A stretch of DNA of 64,000 bases from Penicillium oxalicum. Lineage: Eukaryota; Ascomycota; Eurotiomycetes; Eurotiales; Aspergillaceae. The notes under the pieces were generated by a model. That model was not told the DNA's origin, searched no databases, and saw only the letters and a program-made list of their open reading frames with translations. Position 1 is the stretch's first letter, and the number at the start of each line of letters is the position of its first letter. Where the stretch lies: assembly GCF_001723175.1 (NCBI RefSeq), contig NC_064657.1, positions 1,240,001 to 1,304,000 of the forward strand, in the 5' to 3' direction. Of the stretch, positions 47,522-60,151 are shown one piece after another. The translations under genes were made by a program, and so were the position numbers.

Positions 47522-50002
47522 TCACAGGATAAAGGAGTCGTACTCTTCATCGGCCATGGTCCGCAAAAAGCGCAAATCTCTCTGCCGAGGACCGGCCACG
47601 CATCGTTCATCCCCGTCCAGCTCTGCCTCTGACAACCATTCATTCGGAAGGTCGGCCAGGCCAAACGACTGACCCCAGTTTCGTCGTTCATATTGCATGA
47701 ACCCGCCAAAGTGCGGGTCCGTGTTGGCAACCCAGATAGCACTGCCGTCAGGGGAGTAATCGGCACCACCGATCTCCCCAAAGAAATCATGAACCTGTCG
47801 CGACTGAAACATCTGGGCATCAATGATGGAAATGCGATCCGCAGGTTCCGCGCAGAGGAGCGTTCGAGGGCCACCGCCGACCGGAGAAAAGCGGAGGGAC
47901 CGATAACCAGCGACGTCGGAATCGATCGTTTCCAGCGCACGCCAGGTGCGCGCGTCCCAGATGATCACGGTCTTGTCCTGGTTGCTGGTGGCAATGTGTC
48001 GCATGTCCGGGGACCAAGCGCAAGCGAATCCAAAGTCACGATGGCCTCGAAGGGGATGCACGGGCCGCCCCGTGTCAGCCTCAATGATCCACGCGTCTGG
48101 CGAGTCCCCAATGACCACGCGGAGACGACTGTCTGGCGAGGTGGCAGTGCAATTAATGGGACGAGACAACTCCTGGTCAGACAGAAATACGTTGGTTTCG
48201 CAGTCTAGCACCCGGAGATGGCGATCATTCGAGGCAAACACACAGATGGGCTCGCGTCCGGAACGATTGCGGATGACATCGACGTGGTTGGTGATACCGT
48301 CGTTGAAGTCAGGCGTCACAAGCCCCTTTGCCCCCGACCCCTCACCGGTGTCCCCATGAAGCGCATACTCGCCGCAAAATCCGCCCGCAACCGTCAGCCC
48401 AAACGCAGATTTCATGCTAGACACCTTGACCGGGTTGAGGAAGCCCAATTCGGGCAAAGGGCGACTGAGATCAATCAGGCAAGAAATGCTATGAAACTCC
48501 GGCGACCAAGAGTATATCTTTGATCGACTGGCGAACTGAACTGTGTGAGATGCAGGCACCGACAATAGGTTGCGTAGCTGGAAATGTTCGACGGTGGCCT
48601 TGTGTTCCGTGTACATCGACTTTTCTTGAAAGAACAGCTCTTCCCGTGGAAGCCGTTCGGCTAGGTCATTGTGAGAATAATCAAGATTATGGTACGATGT
48701 GTACCATCGATCGCGGAGGTCTCGAGCATCAGAGCGTTTCACCTTGAGGGTCTCAGCCCATGGTACTTGTTGCAAATCAAACACCTGGCCTGTGAAACCA
48801 GGAGGTCGATGGATCTCAAGAGGTTGCTGCCAATCCATCATTCGTGAAAGAGGACGAAGCTGAGCAGGAATTCTATTCTCGGAATGGAATCCATGAGGTA
48901 TAATATTGGACTGGACCATCCATCGCTGAATGAATTCGTCTATGGTCAAATTGCGCTCAAATGCTGTGAGATGAGTTAGTTCAGTTCGTCACTGGTGACT
49001 TTGACTGGGGTTGGGAGCAATACTGGTGGTATGCACGAAAGAGGCGGGGTGCCAGTCGGTTTCATCTTCTGGTGGATTATCCAAAGGATCGATGCCTGCG
49101 GTCGCGAACTCGGGAGCTGGGACAGGAATCTGAGGGGGGTCGGATATGGTCGATTCATAGGTGATCGCTTGATAGAAGTCGTCCAAGTTCACGTCATGCC
49201 ACGTACTCTCGCGCTGCGAGTACCCCGCGACGTTACGGTAAAAGTAGTCTTCTTCATCAGGGTAGAACCTGAGGAAATCCTTCAACTCGTCGTCGGGAAT
49301 GGTCAACGGCGATGGATTATCCTCTGCTAGACTGGAATCGTAGTCCATCACCATATCCTCATGACATGTAGTGCCATTGTTGGCGACTGTAGCAATACTG
49401 CTCCATCTTGTTGTCTGCCCAAGCAGATTTTGCACAATCCGATCCATCTCGACATCATCCCCGTCAGACATCGAGCTGAGTGATCCTTGATCCATTTCCA
49501 TTGGCGGCGAATCTGGACCATGTAGTCTTGAGCGAGCGCCTTCAAATGAGGAGATATGCCGAAGCGAGTTCATTTCCACAAGCCGTGCATCCGGTTGCAA
49601 GATACTTGAGGGGACGGCCGCAGTCACAGCGTTGACAACCTGGTTCTCAGTTATAGTAAACGAACCTCCTTCGTTGGTTGTAGAAGGATGATGCACAACG
49701 GCTGCCAGGGCTGTGAAGTGACGGTTTTCTTCCGTCGCCATTTCACCCATTGTATATTGGTGGCCCAAGTGAAAGGCCACACGATCAGCCTCCGGAGTCA
49801 AGGCCGACGTACCACCGGCAAAGGTGGTGGCTGAGCGACCGCTGAGAGTGTTCGAGGAATCGGTGTTCACACGCGACAAGGGTGGCACACCAGGCGGATC
49901 GCACAATCCATCATTAGCTATCTCTGCCGGTGCGGAAAAATCATCTGCACGGGACGGGTCTTCGAACAGCGGCGAGGGTTCAACAATGCCGTCACCGCGC
50001 AT
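47522..50002 (-). CDS. WD40-repeat protein (DUF2415-like)
   Basis: Two exons, 50002..49024 and 48963..47522; 806 aa. I chose the GTATTG donor, a 60-nt intron with an ACTAACT branch site. The other in-phase donor (GTCACC) would leave a 36-nt intron, too short for this genome. The N-terminal ~330 residues are polar and acidic, with no fold I recognise. The C-terminal ~400 residues hold WD40 blades: ICVFASNDRHLRVLDCE, NCTATSPDSRLRVVIGDSPD and HIATSNQDKTVIIWDARTW. The stretch ADYSPDGSAIWVANTDPHFG matches the fungal DUF2415-containing WD proteins. Likely a nuclear or cytosolic scaffold; partners unknown. A clean stop follows DEEYDSFIL. Confidence 0.83.
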
Positions 50003-51742
50003 CGCCTGTCATAAATGGGCCAAGTCGGATTCGACAACCAAGTGGGGGAAATCGAAGCGGATATGCACTTTCTGACAAGATATTGGCCCCAGAGGAAAAT
50101 GTGGAGGGTGGGTGAAGCCCGGGTGAAGAAAAGAGAATCAATGCTCTCTGAGGGCGGGGGCACCCCACTGATAAAGGGGAGAAAGAGGAAGAGGAGGAGG
50201 AGGAGGAGGGGGGGGAGCCCAAATGCTCTCTTCGGACCTCAGAAACAAGTTCTCAGATAAGAAGAAAGGTGATAGGATCGCGTCGCCTGTGCAGTTCTTA
50301 TGCGGTGCTTTTTGAGGCAAAAGAATGCTCTGACCGCCAGGATTATGATCGAAAGTTATAGACGAAGCTGGCGGTAGAAGTTGCCGAGGAACCCAAGAGT
50401 GAATAGCAGATGTTGACTGTATGCACACATGGAACGGTCAGACCTCGCTGACAAAGGACCAGCGAGGATGAAGGAGTCGCCTGGCGGGGCGAATAACGAC
50501 CCGATGAATATATCCTCGTCACCACGGCGAGCGACTGAGAGAAGCTGGCTGAAGGTAAGGGAGAAAGTCAGCCCGTTGAGGCAAGCGACTCACACGTGGG
50601 TGCCAGGTCACGCAATTCCGAGAACGAACACCCCGTGATGCGACGACGAGGACAGGGCGCACGCCGTTCCGCAATGACAACCTGTGCCTAAGACCAATAG
50701 ATTGGCCTTTGGTCGGAGTTGCGGGTACAATCGACGCAGGGCAGAAGAAGACACAGGTCGGAGAAACGGTCCAACCAGGATTGTCTGCGCGCACTGTTTC
50801 GAATGCCTGGCCCCGTGGAATGTATGATGATCCTAGGGAAAAATGGAGTAACTCACGGGGGTCAAAGAGCGCGGACGACCGGGGACTGGGGGCTACACCG
50901 TGACCGGAAGGGGGGCGGGCGCGCGCTCGTGGGTGGACCGAAACTCCTGTATGTACTACTGTACGACTCTATATGAATAATTTTCGATCAAAGAGCGCCT
51001 GCTCGTCGTCCTATGGGCTTCAGGTACGACAGGGTCCGAGGCTGATGAGCAAAATGTAGGATGACGAAAGAAGAAGTGGAGTTCATGCGGATGTGGGCTG
51101 GGACAAGCAGACAAATGACTAGGTGTTGGCGATGGCGAACGGGCTGTCGCCGGGCCACTTCCAGTCAGGCAGAAGAATGGAAGAAGAACCGCGTGCCTGA
51201 CGGAGCCAGGAAGGTGAAGTGAGGGAGAACGTCAAAGGAACGAGACGACTGCAATTAGTGAGCCTTCCGATGCGTCGAGTGGGTGCAAGTTATGCCAGAA
51301 CGCCGTACAAGAGGGGCAGCGTTAGATGGATCATGAACTGCAAGGACGGAATAGCGTGGGGTCTGCGGGAGAGACGGACACACTCGAGCAGCACCCGGGC
51401 CGGAGAAAAGGCAATTAGTCAGCGGGTCGAGCACGACCGCCCACATCCAATCAGCGTGGACCGTGGTTGGACCAAAATGCATATGGGAGGCGTCAACATG
51501 AGAACAGCAACGAAGGTGACTAGGAAGAAGGAGTGGAGAAGTTGAAACTGAACCCGAGATCGACATGGGCCCGGTGGGAGGCACTGAATTATAGATGGTA
51601 GAAAAACATATATAGAACTGGCAAGGCCAAACCCTAGCCAACGAGAGACAAATGACAGAGAAGGGCAAAAAGAGAAAGAGGTAAGTACAAACTCCACGGA
51701 GAGGAGCGCAAGAGCTAGATATATGAACAAATACGTCAAGCA
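50003..51742. other. Intergenic region, 1.7 kb, with purine-rich microsatellite
   Basis: Promoter of the WD40 gene and 3' region of the chitin synthase gene. Holds a purine-only stretch at 50173..50217 and a CACGTGGG at about 50595. Open frames are short, Arg/Gly-rich and lack family support. Confidence 0.55.
50173..50217 (+). repeat. Purine tract with AGG/GAG microsatellite
   Basis: 45 consecutive purines, the core being about eight AGG units followed by a run of G. It lies ~170 bp upstream of the WD40 gene start. Confidence 0.8.
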
Positions 51743-54700
51743 TCAGTAGTCTGAGTATCCCTCAAAATGCGGATATCCACTCATGTCACCAGAGGCATGC
51801 GGCTGAGGCTGCGTCCATCCATTGATTTGCATGCGCCGTTCCTTCTCAAAATCACGCCAGCGCTTCATGGTGATCTGAGTGCTATCGAATTCACCCTCGA
51901 CGGCACCATGGCCTTCATCCTTACCACCGGCTGTCTTTCGGGTATCGCCCCAGGAGAAGTCGTCGAACTTCCAAAAGGCGTACATGGGCAGGACAAAGTT
52001 CCAAATGGGAAGGGAGAGGAGGTAAATGAGCATCCAAACCACATATATGAGACGGTGGGCAGTAATGACGATCAAGACACCCGGAAGACCAAGAATCAGG
52101 GCAAGTAGAACGAGCGGAATGACCTGCACGGGCTTGCGAATGATGGAAGAGATGATCACGTAAATGGTGAAGGCGATGGCGGCGGGAAGCACCAGGGTGC
52201 CGATCAGCTCAATGAAAATGACGAACTGCATACTGAAGCAGAAGGTACCACAGAGATCACGGACAAGAACGAGCTCGAGGAGGTTATGGACAGTACTGTT
52301 GATCCAACGGCGACGCTGGGAGAGCAGGACAAGGAACTTGTCTGGAACGACAGTCTTACAGACAGCCTGTGGCACGAAGATCTGCTTTCGTTTCGGGAAA
52401 GTCTTCAGCATCAGTGTGGTCAGATATCGATCTTCACCCAGCAGAAGCAAGTTCTTCTTGTGTAATGTGTCCACCACATTCTCCGAGTAGTGTTCCACAA
52501 TATCTGGATTAGCCAGAATCGGGACCCAGTAGTTTTGGCCTCCCTTCGGTGCCTTGATTCGATACATCGAGAAACAACCTGGCAAACAAGTGACACCACC
52601 AAACACAGACTCAAATGACTTGGCCTGATGATGGGAAATGAAATATCTAAAGGGGAACGACCGTCAGCATTTGAACCCGATGTGGACTTGGAGAGGGGAT
52701 TGACGGCTACATACTCGAAGACTTGAATCATCGTGACCCAACTGTCCGTCTTGTTGGCGATCTTTGTCTCGCCACAAAGACCCATCACATCTGGATCTTT
52801 GACCATGGCTGAGATCATGTGCGTCAAACTGTCGGGGAAGACTTTGGTATCGGCGTCGACCATGAGGACTACTTCGTAAAAGTCGGGTGGGATGCCAGTG
52901 ACATTCCACATGCCATTGAACATTTCAAATTCGAGCTCAGTCATGCGTTCGTCGAACATGACCTTTTGAAGGAAGGACATGAGGACGATCTGGCTGTCGC
53001 GCTTACCACGGTTGCCCGGCTTGGACTGGGTCGCTTCAGCAGGGGTACCGCACTTCACAACAACCATCATAGGCACTCGTTGCTGCTTCTCAGGAGGAAC
53101 CATGGAAGTCTCGCCATAATCGTAGAAACCCGAATAAACCTTTGCCATGTTGTGACGCTTGGAGCCTGTGGCGACGGCAACGTAAGAGAAAGCCTGGACT
53201 TCCTCCGGAGGCACGACGTGATCCTTGACCATGCCAACGACAATATCTGGAGTCGAGAACTCTTCACCTTTACCCTTGATGATACCGTCGCAAATGACCA
53301 AAATGGTCTTATGGCTGTTTGGATAATCGGTCAAAGCAATCGAGTCCAAGGTCGTGCGAATACCCTCTTCGCCTTCCGAATAACAGGTGACCAAACAAAG
53401 CGCGTGGGCCAGGGGAAAGCCGAAAGGCTGCCAGTCGGGCGGAGGCTGTGGAACCACAGACTCGTGGATGAATCCTGCAGGACCGGGTACTTCCGACTCT
53501 GATATAGTGGTCGCGAATCCGGGTTCTTGCTGTCCGTGTCCGACCAGGCTTGTTCGACTAGCGGCGGCATTGTGGCGAGAATGGTCCGCGCTCAATGTCC
53601 CGTTGCTGCTATTGTGGCTCGTCTTGTACATAGTGTTGCTATTTGCAGAACCGGGCATCAAATGAGTGGTCGAATTCTGGCTTGCCATGGTCACATATTG
53701 CTTGATTTGTTTGCCGCTACCCGTGCTGCTGACCACATATGGGCTGGAGAAGCGAGATGTGGTAGGAAGGAAGCTGGCGCGCTTGCTGGCTCGGTCAGGC
53801 ACAATCGGGTCGGCCACGCGAGGTGCAGGTCGGTAGATATCGTTGGACCAGTCCTCAATCTGCTGATTGCGGGTGCGAGCGTCGGAGGCCATACTGGTCT
53901 GCTGAGCAGCAAATCGAGGGGCAAGGAACCATTGGAAGAGCAAAGCAAAGGCGAACTTGACGATCACGATGGAGAGAATAAAGATCAAGGAAATGTATAA
54001 CACCACCTTGGATGCAATACAGCCGACGGTGTCGGTGTCAATGCTGCCCACTTTGATAATCTGTGTCAGACATTTACCAATCTTTTTCTGGTCTCCGCTT
54101 TGAAGATAATAGGTGAGATCGACACCGCGGACATCGGGGTTCTGACGCAAGGCATCAAATTCGAACGGGTACTCGACCTGATCCGGGTTAAACCACCGTA
54201 GGAGATCTAGGTCCAGAACCGTGCCGGAGTACACAGCGAGATTTCGACTCTTGTTTTTGGTATCTTCCCAGGTGTAGTAGACATCGCCAGACCCAGTCAG
54301 GTTGTAAAAAGAATCGCGGGCAAAAGCACTCGTGTGACACCCCCAGCCCTCATAGTAGGAGGTTGTCGTGTTGGGGTCCGACGATCCATCCTGGTTGAAT
54401 GCGGTGCACGGGAAGTACCAGCCCAGGTCGCCTTTGGAATTGGTTGGGACACCACCGCCAGGTTTCGCCGTGATGAGACCCTTACATGCACCATTGACTT
54501 GTTGGAAGAAGAAACTGCCATCCTGACCACCGTATTTGTGCGGCAGATCATACAAGACATTGGTACCACCGGGGATACCCTCGGCGGCTGGATGTGTTGA
54601 TCCGGTCAAGTCGTATGCCTTACCATGGAAGATCATGTAGTTACTGCCCACCTCATTCACTTTCAAGCGGAGCGGAGGATTGCGACAAACCACGGCCGTG

Positions 54701-55431
54701 AAGCCAAAAGTCAGGAAACCCACGAAAGCAGCAATCATGAGAATCAAGCTAATCAACCCAATCTTCTCGCGCCAAGCCGTTCGCTGTTCTTTCTGCGGCA
54801 TGCCGAAGCACTTGAGAACGAAGTCGGGCACTAAGCAGCTGACCAGTGCGCAATAAGTCGTCCACAAGTCGGGTGGCCGTGCTTGCTGTATCGCCTTCTG
54901 CTGCCTTTTCTCGTCGCTGGACATTCCGCTCTTTGAATTTCGACGGGAAGACCTCTTCTTCTTCTTGGAGCGATGTCGACTGGGGGCACGATCCATGGGC
55001 TTGTTCACGTTGCCGTGGGCGCCGTACAATTGGTCCTTTGACTTAGAGTCCAGGCTTTTTGAGCTGTTCGTTTCCGCCTCAGGATCTCTGTCGAGCAGCG
55101 GATCATCGCCCGTGGCAGAAGGATGAACAGGCATCCGATGAGAACGCTGTCGGTAATGATAATTTGGGTGGTCCCGGTCGACCGGACGCCTCTCCGGTTT
55201 AACAAGAGTTTTCTTGCGCCTCACCTCAGTGCCGGGCTCCATGCGTTCCTCGTCTGTCTCGGGGCCCCGTCGATGGCTGTGTGATCGGCGACGACGATGT
55301 CGATGACTGGACGGCGATGTTGGGTTATCGCTGTATTCACCGGGTTCGGCATCTCTTGTACGTCGACGACCTGAAGACTCGCGGAAGGCACTGCGCTCCT
55401 CGCGCCTACCCGGCCTCTGTGGCAACGACAT
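51743..55431 (-). CDS. chsF: Chitin synthase, class IV (Chs3-type)
   Basis: Two exons, 55431..52715 and 52646..51743, joined as VFE-YFISHH in phase; 1206 aa. The N-terminal ~170 residues are basic and disordered. Two membrane spans follow near 190 and 230 ([19 protein letters not shown]). A cytochrome-b5-like luminal module (about 265-420, [14 protein letters not shown]) precedes another span. The glycosyltransferase-2 domain starts near 690 ([20 protein letters not shown]) with DAD ([13 protein letters not shown]), EDRYLTTL at 977-984 and QRRRW at 1016-1020. A cluster of C-terminal spans makes the translocation channel. Class IV enzymes (A. fumigatus chsF, A. nidulans chsD, yeast CHS3) make wall chitin from UDP-GlcNAc. 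I assign class IV from the domain plan and the [22 protein letters not shown] region; the symbol follows the A. fumigatus name. Confidence 0.94.
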
Positions 55432-57224
55432 TACTCTGCGGGTGGAGGATCACAGTCAAATTTCGGCTCGGCGAGATGACAGCGATTGCGTTTGCAATCA
55501 ACGGCACCTACCCTCAAGCGGCCGTCTTAAGCCAACCACGGAGAGTCCGACCGGGTCTTCGTCAAGTTCTCGATTCACCGTCGGTTCACCGCATTGACTG
55601 GTTCCGAGTGGTTAACGAGAGGGGAGGACGTTGCGATGCACACAGAACGCTTGCGCCGAGCTCAAGCACGGCTGCACACCCCCAAGTAAGAAGCGGATTG
55701 TCCGAGTTCGCGACTCTGGATGTCGTTTTATCGCAGATTGGCAGGTTGTCGACGACTCGAGACCGTTGGGGGCCGCGGAAGGTTGCAGAAGGTGTAGCAA
55801 ATGGCGCGGAACTCGTGGTCGCCTCTGGAAATCACGGGGGTGGAGAACAAACAAGTTGTGGTCCACACAAGTGGCCGCAGAGCGAGTGACAGAAGAACGA
55901 GCGACTCGGAAAGATCAGCTGCGGCCAAGAGAGTCGACTGTCGGTAGCGAAAGCAGATTCTTCTACCCCCTGAAAGAAAAGGGACGCCGCTTGAAAAGAC
56001 GAGATGAAGAACGAAGGGAAAGAACTGAGAGTGAGACAACGATCGCTATGGTGATGGATTCTGTGGGGGCGGACGCAAAAAGTCAGGGACCCAAGTCACG
56101 GGGGGTTCGGAGATCTGAGCCATCCACTTCTCTCCGTCTTGCCGGGCAAGTTGCGAATACAAAGTGGTGCTATTCCACGACTTTGGGATGCCCAAGAGGG
56201 CTGTTTCAATATGATCAGATCTACGTCGCTACCAAATTTGCGTCACTTTGGGTTTTGGAAGGGAGAAAATCACGGTCGTGAATTCTGCTTGAGGGATCGT
56301 ATCTCCCAGTTCCGAGACACTGCTGGAGTCAATTGGGAATTCGTAAAGTTGGGTTCTGTCGTCCATACTGACTGCACTTGCTTTAGCCGATCGAGTTCGA
56401 GGCCCCACCTGCTACACCTCCTCAAGGTCCCCCTCTGATTCAGAGTCCGTCTCAACCAGAAAATGGGTCCTGTCATAGACCTGGTCTCTTAGCCGAGGAC
56501 AAATGTCACATTCGACACACCTGTCATACTAGTTACAACTTGCCAGTGCTGCTGGATTAGGTCACGGATGCCCTCCGGACTTTCCTTCCAAGCATCACGC
56601 AAGGACCTACCCGTACATCTGGTTGGCGGTCGGACTTTGCCCCTGATCTATTTTTACGTGCAAGGTGACAGAATTGCACATTTTTGGAAATTAGTGCTGA
56701 ACAGTGCATAGAAAATTTGACCTAGTACTAGTGCAGTACTAGGTGAATTTATGCAATCGTACAGTATGTACCACAATTTCGCTATAGCATGGATGCAGTC
56801 TTACACTACAAACGCGTCACGAGTAAAGGAGGACGGGGTGTGCGTGAAAATGTATAGCAGTTACTAGCGATAGCAGATGCCCCGATTAAATGGCTTGGTC
56901 AATGTGTCGTCGCTTCCTGTCAGGCGGGATTCATAAGGTATGCGTGCTGCTGACTACCATCGAAGGTAATCCTGGTCTCCGCCATCTAGCCTCCGGCGTA
57001 AGTTAATCTGACATAACGCAATGCTTAACTGACGTCGCTTGGTCAGTCCAACCACAACCTTGTAGGCTGCAGTGCCACCGAAGCCTGAAATGGCAGACAG
57101 GCCATTTGCCCACCCGAAGAGCGTGGAGGCTGGACGCGACACGACAGTAGCTGTCAAGGGGAGCGCTCGCTCTTACAGTTGCAACTAGCGACAGAGGATC
57201 AGCGAGGTCGCCGATACTGCAAAC
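55432..57224. other. Divergent intergenic region, 1.8 kb
   Basis: Lies between the chitin synthase (-) and alpha/beta hydrolase (+) genes. The first 0.8 kb is probably a long chitin synthase leader; the 216-codon frame at 55631..56281 is compositionally odd and unsupported. A perfect inverted repeat lies at 56720..56744. Confidence 0.55.
56720..56744. repeat. Perfect inverted repeat, 10-bp arms
   Basis: ACCTAGTACT, then AGTGC, then AGTACTAGGT. Both arms match exactly, and the core of each arm (AGTACT) is itself a palindrome. It lies 480 bp upstream of the hydrolase start. Confidence 0.9.
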
Positions 57225-58049
57225 ATGCTGTCTTCCAATGAGGTTATCCCTGCGGAGCTTGCATTCATCTCTCTCAACCCGACAGGCAGCACAACAGTAG
57301 TTCTCATTCATGGGGCATTGGTCTCTGGTCTCTACTGGGACCTCGTCTGGCGCCATCTCCCAAGCTCGTATCACTTGATCATTCCAGATCTTCCTAGCCA
57401 TGGGGAATCACACGCCATCAGCCCATTTTCGATAGATCTATCAGCACGCATGATTGCAAATCTGATACGATCTCATGCCATCAACGGAGCTGCGCACATT
57501 ATCGGCCACAGCCTGGGTGCCAAGATTGCGATCACTCTAGCCGCTCGAGAATCGTCACTGGTGAGCTCTGTGTTTGTTTCAGGCTTCGAGGTCTTTCCGC
57601 GAACAGCACTCACCCCGTATCTTCCCTACGCTGCATGGACAATGACCCGCCTGGAGAACTGCCTGCCACGCTCCTGGCTACGCTGGGCAATGGATGGAGC
57701 AGATCTACCTCGTATAGATCCCAAGACCTGCACTCTCGACTTGTACCGTCAGATCACCTCTCCAGAAGGGACTGAGTGCAACAATAATCATTCGCAATGG
57801 CCAGTGCCATGGCCTGCGCGGACCCTCATCGTCGCTGCAGGAAAAGGGGGTTTCATTCCTACAAGTGACCATCCGCATGACGCTATTCGATTGATGGAGA
57901 TTGGCAAAGAGCTAAATCCAGAGACAATAGCCTATTCACATCCCCAGATGCGGCATCCATGGAATCGGCAGGCGCCGGAACTCTTTGCGAGAACCGCGGT
58001 GGCTTGGATGGAGCGCAAAGAGATGCCAGATGGGTTTGTCAAGCTTTGA
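57225..58049 (+). CDS. Alpha/beta-hydrolase-fold protein
   Basis: One exon, 274 aa, ATG 57225. The fold is clear. The oxyanion region is VVLIHGALVSG (HG at 29-30), then YHLIIPDLPSHGES, the usual strand-turn before helix B. The nucleophile elbow is IIGHSLGAK with Ser96. A downstream His lies in the C-terminal region (SHPQMRHPWN near 243-250). No signal peptide and no membrane segment, so probably cytosolic. The length is normal for an esterase/epoxide-hydrolase/MhpC-type hydrolase, but the substrate cannot be assigned. It is separated from the neighbouring medium-chain reductase by 0.9 kb and the two are convergent. Confidence 0.88.
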   Translation: MLSSNEVIPAELAFISLNPTGSTTVVLIHGALVSGLYWDLVWRHLPSSYHLIIPDLPSHGESHAISPFSIDLSARMIANLIRSHAINGAAHIIGHSLGAKIAITLAARESSLVSSVFVSGFEVFPRTALTPYLPYAAWTMTRLENCLPRSWLRWAMDGADLPRIDPKTCTLDLYRQITSPEGTECNNNHSQWPVPWPARTLIVAAGKGGFIPTSDHPHDAIRLMEIGKELNPETIAYSHPQMRHPWNRQAPELFARTAVAWMERKEMPDGFVKL

Positions 58050-58949
58050 GATGAAATTTCCGGTCAATGGGCCAGGACTGCTACTTTCTTGCAGTGAAAC
58101 CCATGGTAAGTCGTTTTTGAAATATCTCTCTGCCTCCAGCAAGATTGAGGGCGAAGCATATCCATGTCGTTGAGCCTCAACCCTTCCGTGACCCTTCCGT
58201 GATTTTTGGTTGATCTCTCCGAGCCGCCTCTGTAGTGGCACTTGATAGTGATACATTGAGACAATAGTCGGTCTGACGGTCATATGACATGGCGGCAGGT
58301 GACTTGCAAGGAGAAGGCTCTGGCGTCTGTTCATTTACAGGGAAATGTTGACATACCTGTGCTATTGCAATCTGCTTTTCTCGGGAATCCTCGCTTGAGG
58401 ATTACCGTACTTCACTCCTTCACAATCGCGTCCCGTTCGTCTCGCTTCGTTGCGTTCCACCAAGAATCAGTTCTTGGCAGCGGGTATCGAAGTACGCGTG
58501 CCAACAGCAAAGCTTTTTCAGTGCGTCTTCTTGCTCAGTCTTGTGCAACATTTATACAATACAATCATGCAAGAATCATTCGCCTGACCTCAACACTCAC
58601 CCTGATAAGACCCAGCTGGTGGGGATTTTTCAACCTGGTCAATATTCTCCGAGGTGACAAAAATGCCCACTTTGCAGCAAACCCCGACAAGTGATTTCGG
58701 TCATGTCAAGTCTATGCGGGATATCAACGCTTTTCATTGAGACAACACGATATCGTAGCTTTCAGCGAGAATGAAGATAATGAGATACAGCAAGATACAC
58801 CAATATGGGGCTATCGCCCAAGTATCGGGCAGGAGCAGGCGCTAGAAAGATCTAGTCGGAAACATGCTGTCTTTACATCAACTCTTCGCGAAATGAGATG
58901 CTTGAACGACCGCTCCAGCGTATGTACAATTGCAAAAGCTACACAGGCC
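58050..58949. other. Convergent intergenic spacer, 0.9 kb
   Basis: Contains a short direct repeat (CCCTTCCGTGA twice near 58180-58202). Open frames here are unsupported. Confidence 0.55.
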
Positions 58950-60151
58950 TTACGCAAGGCCAGGCGTATCCGCAATACGGAAAACATACTTGACAGCACT
59001 TGCTTTCCCGGCTTTCAGGTCCTTCAAAGCGTCATCTACACCCTCGAGACCTCCTGGTCTCACCTCGAAAGGATGCGCGGTGAAGGTGCCGTTCTTCAAT
59101 GCCCTGGTGAGATATCGGGAAAATACGAGGCCGAGGTCTTCAAAGTTGTCATGGGTGGCGAATCCAGGCTGATTGTGGACCGAGCCGACATTGGTGATCG
59201 TCTTGACGGCAGGCGAGACGTCTAGCTCATTCGGCAACACAAAGTCAACCTTGCCGCCTTCGACAAGCGACTTCCTCACAACCTCTGCGCTGTCCTCAGA
59301 GGCGATCGTATCGAGGGCGTGGCGCGCCGTGGGTTGACCGGATTTCTTCAGACTGTCCTTGATGGCCTGGATGGATGCCTGAACTCCCTGGCGATAATCC
59401 ACCACTGCGTCGCCCTTGCTTGGATCAAGAAGACCTTGTACGTAAGACGCACCCTTTCCTGCAATGGCAATGATGGGGTGAATGTTGCTGTTGCGCGCGA
59501 ATTTGATCGCGAATGAGCCGACAGCTGTGCTTGCGCCGTAGATGATGAAGGGGGTGGGAGTTTCTGTAGGGGTCCAGGGTGCCGGGAACTGGAGGTGTCC
59601 GTACAAGGAAGCCGCGGCAGTCAAGGCGGCGAGAGGGAGAGTGGCGGCCTCTGGGAGAATCGACAACTGTTAGCTCGGAACTATTCGTGATCAGTCTTCT
59701 ATGGTTCGCACCTTCGAATGATGTGTTCTTGGGCAAATGGAACGTTGTGTGGCTCCATGCAATGGCATACTCTGCATAGGAGCCATGAGGCATGCACATC
59801 TCGTGGAAAGCTGCCACACGATCACCCGGCTTGGGAAAAAAGTCAGTCCAGACCAATGCCAATTGATATAATCATCCCAGCGCATCAAACGCTCACCTTG
59901 AATTCAACCACGTTCTTGCCAACCTTCTCCACAATGCCAGCAATATCATCTCCTTGGTTCAGACCATTCTTGACCGCAGCCAAGAGAGGAATATCAGGTC
60001 CCGCGCCTGCAGCGTACTCGGGGACCTTCCAGTCCTTGGGATTGGATCCAGACACCACCACTTTAATCAGAACCTGATCATCATTCGGCTCAGGAATTGG
60101 GCTGTCAACGATCTTGACAGCCGGTCCAACCAAGTTGATAACTTCTTTCAT
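58950..60151 (-). CDS. Medium-chain zinc-type alcohol dehydrogenase / enoyl-reductase-like
   Basis: Three exons: 60151..59897, 59829..59712 and 59650..58950; 357 aa. I start at ATG 60151 (MKEVINLVGPAVKIVDSP). The N-terminal GroES-like domain shows the MDR signature (SGSNPKDWKVP and GDDIAGIVEKVG), then PGDRVAAFHE. The Rossmann half has IYGASTAVGSFAIKFA (GxSxxVG nucleotide loop, near 170). The structural zinc cysteine set is absent, as in quinone/enoyl reductases of the fungal trans-acting-ER type. It should reduce an activated double bond or a carbonyl using NADPH. The C-terminal GVDDALKDLKAGKASAVKYV is the usual end of this group. No cluster partner of obvious function is nearby. Confidence 0.9.

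Noticed and set aside
47113..47940. 275-codon minus-strand frame overlapping the WD40 gene
   Set aside because: Different frame from a clear WD40 protein; hydrophobic low-complexity C-terminus and no ATG-supported domain.
48989..49000. Alternative GTCACC donor for the WD40 gene intron
   Set aside because: Keeps frame but gives a 36-nt intron, shorter than any other here; GTATTG at 49023 gives 60 nt with a good branch site.
55631..56281. 216-codon plus-strand frame in the chitin synthase leader
   Set aside because: Arg/Lys/Glu-rich chance frame, on the opposite strand from the likely long 5' leader of the chitin synthase transcript.
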